Assembly (NCBI RefSeq): GCF_003315345.1
Contig: NZ_QNRO01000023.1
Location: 1 to 64,000, forward strand
DNA: 64,000 nucleotides
DNA from: Marinobacter pelagius
GTDB taxonomy: Bacteria > Pseudomonadota > Gammaproteobacteria > Pseudomonadales > Oleiphilaceae
Direction of reading: 5' to 3'
Of the stretch, positions 1 to 7,633 are shown piece after piece; position 1 is the first letter of the stretch, and every line of letters begins with the position of its first letter. The translations under genes and the position numbers were made by a program. A model generated the notes under the pieces. It saw nothing but the letters and a program-made list of their open reading frames with translations. It had not been told where the DNA came from and did no database searches.

Positions 1-221
1 CTTTGCAGGTCGCCATTGAGCAACAGCCCGGAGCGGGCGTAGGTGTTGAAGGAAAACCCTTCGTCACCGGTAGCCTTCGGCTCTACTTCAGCGAGTTTTT
101 CTTCCAGGGCCGCCAGGCGCTCCTCGACGGTCTGCTGCTGGGCGGCCAGGGACGTGCTGGCGAGAGCCAGGGTGACCGCAAGGGCCAGGGGGTTGGGGTT
201 TGGTGCTTTACCAAAGATCAT
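1..221 (-). CDS. Maltoporin-like carbohydrate porin, N-terminal part (runs off the left edge)
   Basis: Only the first 73 codons are in the window. The protein starts with a Sec signal peptide (roughly residues 1-27, ending ALASTSLAA). A short coiled-coil follows (VEERLAALEEKLAEVE), then the segment FSFNTYARSGLLLNGD. This order, a signal, a coiled coil and then a first beta strand containing a YARSG-like motif, is how LamB-type sugar porins of the outer membrane begin. The ATG is preceded by a plausible GAGGT ribosome site. The 340-bp gap upstream carries several copies of an ACTTAA half-site in palindromic arrangement, so the gene is probably controlled by a dedicated regulator. The substrate cannot be judged from this fragment. 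Confidence 0.7.
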   Translation of the reverse strand, partial: MIFGKAPNPNPLALAVTLALASTSLAAQQQTVEERLAALEEKLAEVEPKATGDEGFSFNTYARSGLLLNGDLQ

Positions 222-275
222 CTGTCGGAACCTCGTGTTGTTTTTGTAAGGTTTGATTTTCGTCCAGTCGATGCT

Positions 276-293
276 GACTTAATGCATTAAGTC
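276..293. promoter_or_regulatory. Perfect 18-bp palindrome, candidate operator 1 of the porin gene
   Basis: GACTTAATGCATTAAGTC is its own reverse complement. It lies 55 bp upstream of the porin start codon, in the gene-free stretch 222-561. A related site occurs at 421-434 and direct half-sites at 484-503. A dimeric repressor or activator site is the simplest reading; the regulator family is unknown. Confidence 0.55.
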
Positions 294-420
294 GATAGAC
301 CAAAAAAATGGGTCCGTCGGAGTCAGGTGTGGAGCGTCTCCTGTTCTGATGCCACGATCAATGCCTCAAGTCAGTGTCCTTGCTTAACCATCAAGCCAGA
401 GACGGTGGTCCGAATCTGGT

Positions 421-434
421 CTTAATTGATTAAG
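421..434. promoter_or_regulatory. Candidate operator 2, CTTAAT-TG-ATTAAG
   Basis: Perfect 6-2-6 inverted repeat with the same half-site and spacing as the centre of the 276-293 palindrome. The two centres are 143 bp apart, a distance that would allow looping. Confidence 0.5.
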
Positions 435-483
435 TGACAACCAAAGATAAAAGCGATAGTTCGCCTCTGCAACCGTCAGAAGG

Positions 484-503
484 ACTTAAATTCAACTTAA
501 ATT
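484..503. repeat. Tandem ACTTAAATT direct repeat
   Basis: ACTTAAATT occurs twice, separated by CA. It shares the ACTTAA hexamer with the two palindromes nearer the porin gene, so it may be a lower-affinity site for the same regulator. Confidence 0.35.
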
Positions 504-561
504 TCAGGGGCTCCGGATGGCCCGTAGCGGACCACCCGTAAGCAGGAAGGCAGGGGAAAGA

Positions 562-1134
562 TCAGGCCTGGCGGGGATCGGTCTGGGCCACCCAGGGCTT
601 GCCCTTGCGGCTGTCCCGGAACGCCAGCAGGCTTTCAACACCGGTGAAATCCACCAGATCCCGGAAATCCAGCCAGTCCACCAGGCAGTACAGGCAGATC
701 GCCGGGTAGTTCCAGGCCTCGAACTGGCCTTCCTCGACCTGGGCCGCCAGGGTCCGCAGGGTGGTCATGATCCGTTCCCGCTGCAGGTTGAAGAACATCA
801 CGTCGGCCTCGACATCAACGCCGGAGCGCTTGGCCAACAGCAGAGTGACTGCGGAATCATTGGCGGCATCGATGAGGGTGAGCTGGTTCTGCTGGTCCCA
901 GGTCAACGGATCACGGTTCTGTTTGGCGCTCAGGTAGCGGGCAATGATGCGGGAGTCGTAGAGTTCCTGGCCCTCATCCTCAAGCATGGGAATCTTCAGC
1001 GCCGGATTGTTGCGCCGCAGCTCGTCCCGGCCTTCCCCGTAGATATCCAGGTTGATGAACTCGTAGGGTTCCTCATCCAGCAGGATACGGATTCGGCGCA
1101 CGTAGGGAGAGGTGGTGGATCCAATCAGCTTCAT
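562..1134 (-). CDS. Glutathione S-transferase family protein
   Basis: A 190-residue cytosolic protein. The N-terminal thioredoxin-like domain starts MKLIGSTTSPYVRRIRILL and has the S-P-Y-V-R pattern seen in bacterial GSTs. A PALKIPML segment carries the cis-proline, and YDSRIIARYL stands where the glutathione gamma-glutamyl contact usually lies. The rest is the helical C-terminal domain. The length is slightly short for the family (about 200). It follows ald by 14 bp on the same strand, so the two are probably co-transcribed. The substrate is unknown; conjugation or thiol-disulfide chemistry is family knowledge, not shown here. Confidence 0.8.
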   Translation of the reverse strand: MKLIGSTTSPYVRRIRILLDEEPYEFINLDIYGEGRDELRRNNPALKIPMLEDEGQELYDSRIIARYLSAKQNRDPLTWDQQNQLTLIDAANDSAVTLLLAKRSGVDVEADVMFFNLQRERIMTTLRTLAAQVEEGQFEAWNYPAICLYCLVDWLDFRDLVDFTGVESLLAFRDSRKGKPWVAQTDPRQA

Positions 1135-1148
1135 ATCTGCTCCGGTTG

Positions 1149-2267
1149 TCAGGTTCCCAGCAGGGTTTCAGGGTTTGTATAGGTATACCCGGTGGCTTCG
1201 GCCACTTCCCTGTAGGTCACCTTGCCAGCCATCACGTTCAGGCCGGCCAGCAGGTGCGGATCATCCCTCAATGCCTGCCCAGGCCCCTTGTTCGCAAGGG
1301 CCGCGATGAATGGCAGGGTGACGTTGTTCAGTGCCAGGGTGGACGTTCTCGCCACCGCACCGGGCATGTTGGCCACGCAGTAATGTACCACACCATCGAC
1401 TATGTAGGTCGGATTGTCATGGGTGGTGGGTTTCGAGGTCTCGGCACAGCCGCCCTGGTCGATGGCCACATCCACGATGACACTGCCCTCGGGCATGCGC
1501 CGGACCATATCCCGGGTGATCAGCTTGGGTGCCGAGGCACCGGGAATCAGCACGCTGCCGATCACCAGATCGGACTCGATGACTGCCTGGTCCAGGGTGT
1601 GAGCGGTGGAGAACAGGGTGGAAATCTGGTTGCCGAAACGGTGGTCCAGGTGCCGGAGCACCTCCATGTTGCGGTCCACCACCGTCACCTGGGCCCCCAG
1701 GCCAACGGCCATGGCGGCGGCATTCTGCCCCACCACGCCACCACCAATGATGGTGACCCGGGCCGGACTGACCCCTGGCACACCACCGAGCAGGACGCCC
1801 CGCCCACCGAGGTACTTCTCCAGGCAGTGAGCGCCGGCCTGGATCGACATACGCCCGGCAACTTCGGACATGGGCGCCAGCAGCGGCAGACGGCCGGCGT
1901 GATCGGTCACCGTTTCATAGGCGATGCAGGTAGCGCCGGATTGCACCAGGTCGTCGGTCTGCGCCTGGTCCGGAGCCAGGTGCAGGTAGGTGAACAGGGT
2001 GTGTTCCGGCCTGAGCATGGCCCGCTCGCCGGCCTGGGGCTCCTTGACCTTGACGATCAGCTCCGCCTGTTCGAACACCTCCTCTGCGCTGGCCACCAAC
2101 CGGGCACCGGCCTGCCGGTAATCCTCATCGGAAAAGCCGATGGCCGCTCCGGCACCTTCCTGTACGTACACCTCGTGACCGTGGCCACACAGCTCATGAA
2201 CCGACGCCGGGATCATACCGACCCGGTACTCATGGTTCTTGATCTCCTTCGGAACCCCGACTTTCAT
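1149..2267 (-). CDS. ald: Alanine dehydrogenase
   Basis: NAD-dependent oxidative deamination of L-alanine to pyruvate and ammonia. The protein has 372 residues, the normal family length. It begins [17 protein letters not shown], the hallmark Ald/PNT N-terminus, and contains the substrate-binding KVKEP lysine and the LHLA histidine. A Rossmann motif [12 protein letters not shown] and the conserved VDVAIDQGG segment follow. Eight further in-frame codons upstream are excluded because this ATG has a GGGAG ribosome site at the right distance and matches the family start. It is the first gene of a likely two-gene unit with the GST and is divergent from the dienelactone hydrolase. Confidence 0.95.
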   Translation of the reverse strand: MKVGVPKEIKNHEYRVGMIPASVHELCGHGHEVYVQEGAGAAIGFSDEDYRQAGARLVASAEEVFEQAELIVKVKEPQAGERAMLRPEHTLFTYLHLAPDQAQTDDLVQSGATCIAYETVTDHAGRLPLLAPMSEVAGRMSIQAGAHCLEKYLGGRGVLLGGVPGVSPARVTIIGGGVVGQNAAAMAVGLGAQVTVVDRNMEVLRHLDHRFGNQISTLFSTAHTLDQAVIESDLVIGSVLIPGASAPKLITRDMVRRMPEGSVIVDVAIDQGGCAETSKPTTHDNPTYIVDGVVHYCVANMPGAVARTSTLALNNVTLPFIAALANKGPGQALRDDPHLLAGLNVMAGKVTYREVAEATGYTYTNPETLLGT

Positions 2268-2429
2268 GGACAATCTCCCGCACTGTGCCAAAGTGAATCT
2301 GTGAGTTTCTGGCTCAAGTGTAGTAAAAAGGACGGTATTCCGGATGACGCAAATGAATGCATCGGTTTTCCGGCCAAGGCCGTATCAAACGGCACAAGAA
2401 AACCAGAACCAGAAGGAACAGGAGGAAGC

Positions 2430-3233
2430 ATGAACCCGATCAGAACGACAACCCTGGCAACCGCTCTCGGCCTATCTCTGGCCAGCACAGGAGTCCTCGC
2501 CGAAATGCAGACCGAAACCATCGAATACACGATTGATGGCACTACCTTCACCGGCTATCTGGCCTGGGACGATGAGGATGAGGGCCAGCGCCCCGGCGTG
2601 CTGGTGGTTCACGAATGGTGGGGCCATAACGAGTTCGCCCGGGACCAGGCCGAAAAGCTGGCGGCCGCCGGCTACACAGCGCTTGCGCTGGACATGTACG
2701 GCTCGGGCAAGGTCACCGACCACCCCGACACGGCCCAGAAATTCATGCAGGAAGCCACCAAGGACATGGACCAGATGAAGGCGCGCTTCCTCAAGGCCAA
2801 GGAACTGCTGCAGAACCACGAGAGTGTCGATGGCGACCGTATTGCGGCCCAGGGATACTGCTTTGGCGGTGCGGTGGTGCTGAACATGGCCCGCCTGGGT
2901 GTGGATCTGGATGGTGTGGTGAGCTATCACGGCGCCCTGGGCAGCCCGATCAAGGCCCAGGCCGGTGAGGTGAAGGCCCAGGTCCAGGTCTACACCGGCG
3001 GTGCTGACCAGATGGTCCCCTCCGATCAGGTCGCCGGCCTGGTCAAGGAAATGCAGGATGCCGAAGTGGACCTGACCCTGGTGAGCTTCCCGGGTGTCCG
3101 GCACTCCTTCACCAACCCCGGTGCCGACAAGGTCGCCGAGGAATTCAACATGCCCATCGGTTATGACGAAGAGGCTGCCACCCGCTCCTGGCAGGGCACC
3201 ATGGAATTCTACCAGCGAATCTTCAGCCAGTAA
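2430..3233 (+). CDS. Secreted dienelactone hydrolase family protein
   Basis: A 267-residue alpha/beta hydrolase with an N-terminal Sec signal peptide (residues 1-24, ending STGVLA). The nucleophile is cysteine in GYCFGG. The other triad members are probably Asp in YTGGADQMVP and His in GVRHSFTNP, the arrangement of the DLH family (carboxymethylenebutenolidase). The export signal argues for a periplasmic role, unlike the cytosolic enzyme of chlorocatechol pathways, so the substrate is uncertain. The start codon has a strong AGGAGGAA site. The coding frame stays open far upstream, but that part is antisense to ald and is not believed. The gene ends at a hairpin shared with the convergent acyltransferase. 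Confidence 0.88.
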   Translation: MNPIRTTTLATALGLSLASTGVLAEMQTETIEYTIDGTTFTGYLAWDDEDEGQRPGVLVVHEWWGHNEFARDQAEKLAAAGYTALALDMYGSGKVTDHPDTAQKFMQEATKDMDQMKARFLKAKELLQNHESVDGDRIAAQGYCFGGAVVLNMARLGVDLDGVVSYHGALGSPIKAQAGEVKAQVQVYTGGADQMVPSDQVAGLVKEMQDAEVDLTLVSFPGVRHSFTNPGADKVAEEFNMPIGYDEEAATRSWQGTMEFYQRIFSQ

Positions 3234-3243
3234 GCGGCAACCA

Positions 3244-3270
3244 GCGCGCCTCGGAAGCTCCGGGGCGCGC
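3244..3270. terminator. Bidirectional terminator hairpin between convergent genes
   Basis: A 12-bp stem (GCGCGCC, a T-G wobble, CGGA against TCCG, GGCGCGC) with an AGC loop sits between the stop codons of the hydrolase and the acyltransferase. A short TTTT follows on the plus side at 3278-3281. Confidence 0.6.
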
Positions 3271-3272
3271 GC

Positions 3273-3983
3273 CTACCTTTTCTGCTCCAGAGCACCACCA
3301 ATCGTTGCCCGCACCTCGTCCATAAGCACCTCCACCGGCTTGTCGGCTGCACTCACCGGGGGATGGATGACAATGTGGATTTCGCCACTGGTAAAGGCGG
3401 CATGGCCTTTGGGCAGCCGGTCATGGGAGCCAACAATGGTGATCGGCAGGATTGGCAGTCCACCATCCCGTGCAATCACGAACCCGCCCCGCTTGAAAGG
3501 CAACAGTTTGCCGTCCCAGGACCGGGTCCCCTCGGGAAACAACAAGATACCGGTACCATCCGGCAACTGGGCGACGCCCTGCTTGATGCTCTCAAGAGCG
3601 TCTGCGCCCTTTGACCGGTCGATGAACAGGTTGCGGGACGTTTCCAGCGCCAGCCCGAACAGGGGCACCTTGCGCAACTCCTTCTTGATCACCCAACGAT
3701 ACTGCAGGCCCAGGGCCAGTACCAGGGCGGGCGGATCGAAATAGGAGGCGTGGTTGCTGAGAATGACGTAGCGCTGGCCCGGCTGGATATGTTCCTTGCC
3801 ACTGACTCGCAGGCGGATGCCACACACCTTCAGAATGATCCAGGCATAGATCTGGGTGCCGTGGAAGGCAGCATCACCCCGCTTGCCGGCAAGAGCGGCA
3901 ATCACGATGGGCAGGAACAGGATCAGGGTAAGGAGGACTGCCCAGAACAGGATCCAGGTGGCTTTCAGAGTTCGAAACAGCAT
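3273..3983 (-). CDS. PlsC-family 1-acyl-sn-glycerol-3-phosphate acyltransferase
   Basis: A 236-residue inner-membrane enzyme that would add an acyl chain to lysophosphatidate in phospholipid synthesis. It has an N-terminal membrane segment (about residues 8-35). The catalytic motif I is NHASYFDP (HX4D), with motif III FPEGTRS and a later LPITIVG segment. The length is typical of PlsC. The gene stands alone, flanked by a terminator on each side. Many genomes carry several PlsC paralogues, so whether this is the essential copy cannot be told. Confidence 0.88.
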   Translation of the reverse strand: MLFRTLKATWILFWAVLLTLILFLPIVIAALAGKRGDAAFHGTQIYAWIILKVCGIRLRVSGKEHIQPGQRYVILSNHASYFDPPALVLALGLQYRWVIKKELRKVPLFGLALETSRNLFIDRSKGADALESIKQGVAQLPDGTGILLFPEGTRSWDGKLLPFKRGGFVIARDGGLPILPITIVGSHDRLPKGHAAFTSGEIHIVIHPPVSAADKPVEVLMDEVRATIGGALEQKR

Positions 3984-4062
3984 GAAGGGGTCCCTGTAAT
4001 TCTCGACAACCGATTAAACGAGCAAAAGGGGAGCAAAGATTACATATTGCCGGGAAAATCAC

Positions 4063-4091
4063 AAAAAAAGGCAGCCGAAGCTGCCTTTTTT
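4063..4091. terminator. Rho-independent terminator of the cold-shock gene
   Basis: GGCAGC-CGAA-GCTGCC with a tract of seven A on one side and six or more T on the other. It would stop minus-strand transcripts from the cold-shock gene before the acyltransferase. Confidence 0.85.
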
Positions 4092-4116
4092 CTGATGTTG
4101 CTGAATCCGTCAGGGA

Positions 4117-4323
4117 TTACAGAGCAACAACGTTCTCCGCCTGAGGACCCTTCTGGCCCTGAGTTACGGTGAACTCGACCTGCTGGCCTTCGGCCAGGGT
4201 CTTGAAACCAGAGCCCTGAATGGCGCTGTAGTGAACGAATACGTCCGGGCCGCCTTCACGAGTGATAAAGCCAAAGCCTTTAGCTTCGTTGAAGAACTTA
4301 ACAGTACCGGTAGTAGTAGACAT
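4117..4323 (-). CDS. Cold-shock domain protein (CspA family)
   Basis: A 68-residue single cold-shock domain: a nucleic-acid-binding OB fold with the RNP1 motif KGFGFITR and RNP2 motif VFVHYSAI. It would act as an RNA chaperone. The ATG at 4323 is chosen over one seven codons upstream because it matches the family start and has an AGGAAG ribosome site. A 246-bp gene-free stretch lies upstream, consistent with the long leader common to csp mRNAs, and a strong terminator follows. Confidence 0.95.
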   Translation of the reverse strand: MSTTTGTVKFFNEAKGFGFITREGGPDVFVHYSAIQGSGFKTLAEGQQVEFTVTQGQKGPQAENVVAL

Positions 4324-4569
4324 ACTTAAACTTCCTGAAATCAATCATTTACTCTACTGCCTCACGCCACAGCGGCGATTGGTCAGCGTTTGCGGAAATA
4401 CAGAACTCGCTTAATCAAAAACAGGACGGCACTACTTACTACAGGTACGTCTTATTCATGAAACGCTTTACTGACTCTTTCCTTGAGATGCAACTCTACG
4501 CGGGAATCAGCGCAATGCCAAGCGAAATTTCAAAGATTTATGTAGGTAAAGATACCCACCACGAGGGAG

Positions 4570-4950
4570 TCAGCCCCGGATCAGGGAAAAGGTGTAAAAA
4601 CCGAGGGCGGTCATCAGGATAGAACCCACCACGTGGGCGAGAACGCCGGCGATTGCCATACCCCATTTCCCCTCCTGGAGCGCCGCAAACATTTCCAGGG
4701 AAAAGGTGGAGAACGTGGTCAGAGCACCGCACAGGCCGGTGATGGCAAACAGGCGCCACTCGGGCGACAGCGAGGGGCCGTGCGTGAAGTAGCCCATGAG
4801 CAGTCCGATCAGCCAACCACCGCTGAGGTTTGCCAGCAGGGTGCCATAAGGAATGGCGTGGTAGGTGGTGTTGAGCCATAGCCCCAGGGCCCAACGGAGG
4901 TTGGCACCGATCACCGCCCCCATACTTACCGCCAGAAACGACAGCCACAT
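4570..4950 (-). CDS. crcB: Fluoride ion channel CrcB/Fluc
   Basis: A 126-residue four-helix inner-membrane protein that works as a dual-topology dimer exporting fluoride. Diagnostic segments are GAVIGANLRW in the first helix, the polar-track asparagine in LLANLSGGWLIG, and the broken-helix region GLCGALTTFSTFS with the phenylalanines of the fluoride path. The start at 4950 has GGAG nine bases upstream; a GTG five codons earlier lacks a good site. I looked for a fluoride riboswitch in the 80-bp leader and did not find one. It lies downstream of fadE, separated by hairpins. Confidence 0.93.
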   Translation of the reverse strand: MWLSFLAVSMGAVIGANLRWALGLWLNTTYHAIPYGTLLANLSGGWLIGLLMGYFTHGPSLSPEWRLFAITGLCGALTTFSTFSLEMFAALQEGKWGMAIAGVLAHVVGSILMTALGFYTFSLIRG

Positions 4951-4979
4951 ACCTGCTTTCTCCACCCTGAATAACAGAA

Positions 4980-4997
4980 GGCGCCCGACGGGGCGCC
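4980..4997. terminator. GC-rich hairpin between fadE and crcB
   Basis: GGCGCCC-GACG-GGGCGCC. It lacks a clear T tract on the minus side, so it is either a weak terminator of fadE or an RNA structure in the crcB leader. A second inverted repeat, ATCCGGC/GCCGGAT, lies at 5017-5039 around the fadE stop. Confidence 0.4.
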
Positions 4998-5028
4998 CTC
5001 CATTACACTACGGAATATCCGGCCACGA

Positions 5029-7479
5029 TCAAGCCGGATTATGGTCTATCACGGTTTCCTGGTTGCGGGCAAAGGCATCAAACGGGAAATCATCCACGGT
5101 CAACATTTCCAGCACAACCTCCTCGTACTGCCGCATGAAGTCCGCCTCTTCCTTGGTGTAGATCCCCGCCTTGAGAGCGGCTTCAAAGCGCTCTTCCGGA
5201 TGCAACGCCGTCATCGGCAGCTTACCCTTGGCGTACGCTTTGGTTGCCTTGCGGTACAGCTGCTCTGCCTTGTCATAATCCTTCAGCAGTCCGTTATAGC
5301 GAGCCACCGGATTCTCGACCGTGCCCTCACCGTCCGTGCTCCAGATACTGGCCAGAAGTTTGTGGCGGATCGGGGTATCAGTGGAAATAGCCTTGGCCAG
5401 TTTGCGGGCCAGGCTGTCGTGCGGCGCATCCCATCGACGGCCCAGGGGCATGGTAATTGCCCGGAGCGTCATCGCCACCGGCCGGTTAGGCAGGTTCTGC
5501 AGGAACTCGTCCAGGGCATTCTCGGTGCGATTGATCAGGAGTTCCAGGCTGTACTCCATCACCTCGCGCTCGCCTTCGACCGGCTGGGTCTCATGCCAGT
5601 TCTTCAGCACCATGGACGCCAGGTACAGGTTGGACAGCATGTCCCCCAGGCGGGCGGAAATCAGCTCCCGCATTTTCAGCTCGCTGCCCAGGGTGGTCAT
5701 CGCAGCATCGGCGCACAGGCCGAACGCGGCGCTAAATCGGGCCACCGCTTGGGCGTAGCGGCGGCTGGAGCTGTCAAAGGGCACATCGGCACGACCCAGC
5801 CCCAGGGCCTGGGTGAAGGCCCGGGACGCGTTGCCGAAGATCAGGCCGGCGTGGCCGAAAAATGCCTTGTCGAAGGCCCGGATATCGTCGTTGTCCTTGG
5901 CCGCCAGTTCCTCGAGAACGTAGGGATGGCAGCGAATCGCGCCCTGGCCGAAGATCATCAGGCTGCGAGTCATGATGTTGGCGCCTTCCACGGTAATGGA
6001 TACCGCTGCGCCGCTGTAGCCGATGCCCAGGTAGTTACGGGGTCCCAGAGTCACGGTCTTGCCACCGTGGACATCCATGGCGTCGGTAAGGATCCCGCGC
6101 TGGAACTCGGTCAGGTGGTATTTCAGGATGGCCGACGGCACCGCCGGTTTCTGGCCGTTGTCGATCATGTTGGCGGTATGGTTCACCGCAGCCTGGGCAA
6201 TGTAGGTCTTGGCGGCGATACGGGCCAGGGGCTCCTGCACGCCTTCCATCTCGGCCACCGGGGTGTTGAACTGGCGGCGGATACGGGTGAAGCCACCGGC
6301 TGTGCCCACCGAGTAGGCCGCAGCGCCCGCTGCACCGGACGGCAGGGTGATGCAGCGACCAACCGACAGGCATTCCACCAGCATGCGCCAGCCCTCACCG
6401 GCCATCTTCTGGCCGCCGATGATGTAATCCAGGGGAATGAAGACATCCTTGCCCCGGATCGGGCCGTTCAGGAACGGCGTACCGATCGGGCAATGCCGGC
6501 GACCGATTTCCATGCCCTTGGTGTCCCGGGGAATCAGGGCACAGGTAATGCCGTAGTCTTCGGTGTCGCCCAGCAGGCCATCGGGATCGAACATGCGGAA
6601 GGCCAGACCAACCACCGTCGCCACTGGCGCCAGGGTAATCCAGCGTTTCTCGAAGTTGAGGCGGATACCCAGCACTTCCTTGCCGTCCACTTCCTGCTTG
6701 CACACGATGCCGGTATCCGGCAGCGAGGTGGCATCGGAACCCGCGCGCGGGCCAGTCAGGCCGAAGCAGGGAATCTCCCGGCCATCGGCCAGGCGCGGCA
6801 GGTAATACTTTTTCTGTTCTTCAGTACCGTACTTGACCAGCAACTCGCCGGGGCCGAGGGAGTTCGGCACACCGACGGTGACCATCAGCATTTCGTTCGC
6901 CGCCAGCCTCTGCAGTACCGCCGTTTGGGCCTTGGCGGAGAATTCCAGGCCGCCATATTCCTTGGGAATGATCATGCCGAAGAACTTCTCTTTCTTCAGA
7001 AAGTCCCACAGCTCTTTCGGCAGGTCGGCCCGCTCCACCGCAATATCCCAGGAATTGCACATGGAGATGGCGTGGGTGCATTGGCTATCCACGAAGGCCT
7101 GCTCTTCCTCACTCAGGCCATTGTTGCGGTTGATCAGCAGGCTGTGCCAGTCCGGGCGGCCGGTGAACAGCTCCCCGTCCCAACCGACGGTGCCGGCTTC
7201 CAGGGCCACTTTTTCGGTATCGGAAACCTTGGGCGCCACCTTCTTGAACATGGCGAAGATACGGGGCGTCAGCCAACCCTGGCGAAACCCCGGCAAGCCG
7301 GCTGCGGCCGTGGCAGCGGCACCGAGAAACAGTATCAGCGCCAGCCAGCCGGAGGCGAAGATCCAGGACAGGAACCCGACCACCACCATCACACCGATGG
7401 CCGGTTTGGCCCCCGCCTCACGGCGCATGACGATCAGCAGGCCCGCGAGCGCTGCCACAAACAGAATGAAAGTCATCAT
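5029..7479 (-). CDS. fadE: Acyl-CoA dehydrogenase FadE
   Basis: First oxidation step of fatty acid beta-oxidation, acyl-CoA to trans-2-enoyl-CoA, using FAD. The 816 residues match the large FadE class (E. coli about 814) and not the usual 390-residue enzymes. Two membrane helices occupy about residues 1-60. A linker follows, then the acyl-CoA dehydrogenase core with LTGPRAGSDATSLPDTG (flavin and substrate contact) and DVHGGKTVTLG. The C-terminal extension is characteristic of FadE. A GGAGG site precedes the tandem ATG codons. It is transcribed alone, with a 7-1-7 palindrome about 100 bp upstream that may bind a lipid-responsive regulator. Confidence 0.95.
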   Translation of the reverse strand: MMTFILFVAALAGLLIVMRREAGAKPAIGVMVVVGFLSWIFASGWLALILFLGAAATAAAGLPGFRQGWLTPRIFAMFKKVAPKVSDTEKVALEAGTVGWDGELFTGRPDWHSLLINRNNGLSEEEQAFVDSQCTHAISMCNSWDIAVERADLPKELWDFLKKEKFFGMIIPKEYGGLEFSAKAQTAVLQRLAANEMLMVTVGVPNSLGPGELLVKYGTEEQKKYYLPRLADGREIPCFGLTGPRAGSDATSLPDTGIVCKQEVDGKEVLGIRLNFEKRWITLAPVATVVGLAFRMFDPDGLLGDTEDYGITCALIPRDTKGMEIGRRHCPIGTPFLNGPIRGKDVFIPLDYIIGGQKMAGEGWRMLVECLSVGRCITLPSGAAGAAAYSVGTAGGFTRIRRQFNTPVAEMEGVQEPLARIAAKTYIAQAAVNHTANMIDNGQKPAVPSAILKYHLTEFQRGILTDAMDVHGGKTVTLGPRNYLGIGYSGAAVSITVEGANIMTRSLMIFGQGAIRCHPYVLEELAAKDNDDIRAFDKAFFGHAGLIFGNASRAFTQALGLGRADVPFDSSSRRYAQAVARFSAAFGLCADAAMTTLGSELKMRELISARLGDMLSNLYLASMVLKNWHETQPVEGEREVMEYSLELLINRTENALDEFLQNLPNRPVAMTLRAITMPLGRRWDAPHDSLARKLAKAISTDTPIRHKLLASIWSTDGEGTVENPVARYNGLLKDYDKAEQLYRKATKAYAKGKLPMTALHPEERFEAALKAGIYTKEEADFMRQYEEVVLEMLTVDDFPFDAFARNQETVIDHNPA

Positions 7480-7578
7480 AGGTTTTCTCTGTCCTCCATG
7501 GATTGCGAGAACTCCGGCGGCTGACGGCTGCCAGCCGGCCCCGGAGCACCAAGACTACACTGTGTTACGTTCACGGTA

Positions 7579-7593
7579 CCTCATCAGATGAGG
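7579..7593. promoter_or_regulatory. Perfect 7-1-7 inverted repeat upstream of fadE
   Basis: CCTCATC-A-GATGAGG lies 100 bp upstream of the fadE start codon in the rapA-fadE gap. It has the size of a repressor operator but does not resemble the FadR or PsrA consensus I know, so the binding protein is unassigned. Confidence 0.35.
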
Positions 7594-7633
7594 GCTGGCC
7601 AGCAATTGCTTCCCGGTCAGGGAGTTACCGCCA

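Noticed and set aside
1146..2429. Upstream extension of the dienelactone hydrolase frame
   Set aside because: Antisense to ald; the signal peptide and the AGGAGGAA site fix the start at 2430.
4951..5028. Fluoride riboswitch before crcB
   Set aside because: The leader has GC-rich hairpins but lacks the conserved pseudoknot sequence of the crcB RNA.
5041..7524. Long plus-strand open frame over fadE
   Set aside because: Antisense shadow of FadE; composition rich in His, Gln and Gly as expected for reverse frames, with no motif.
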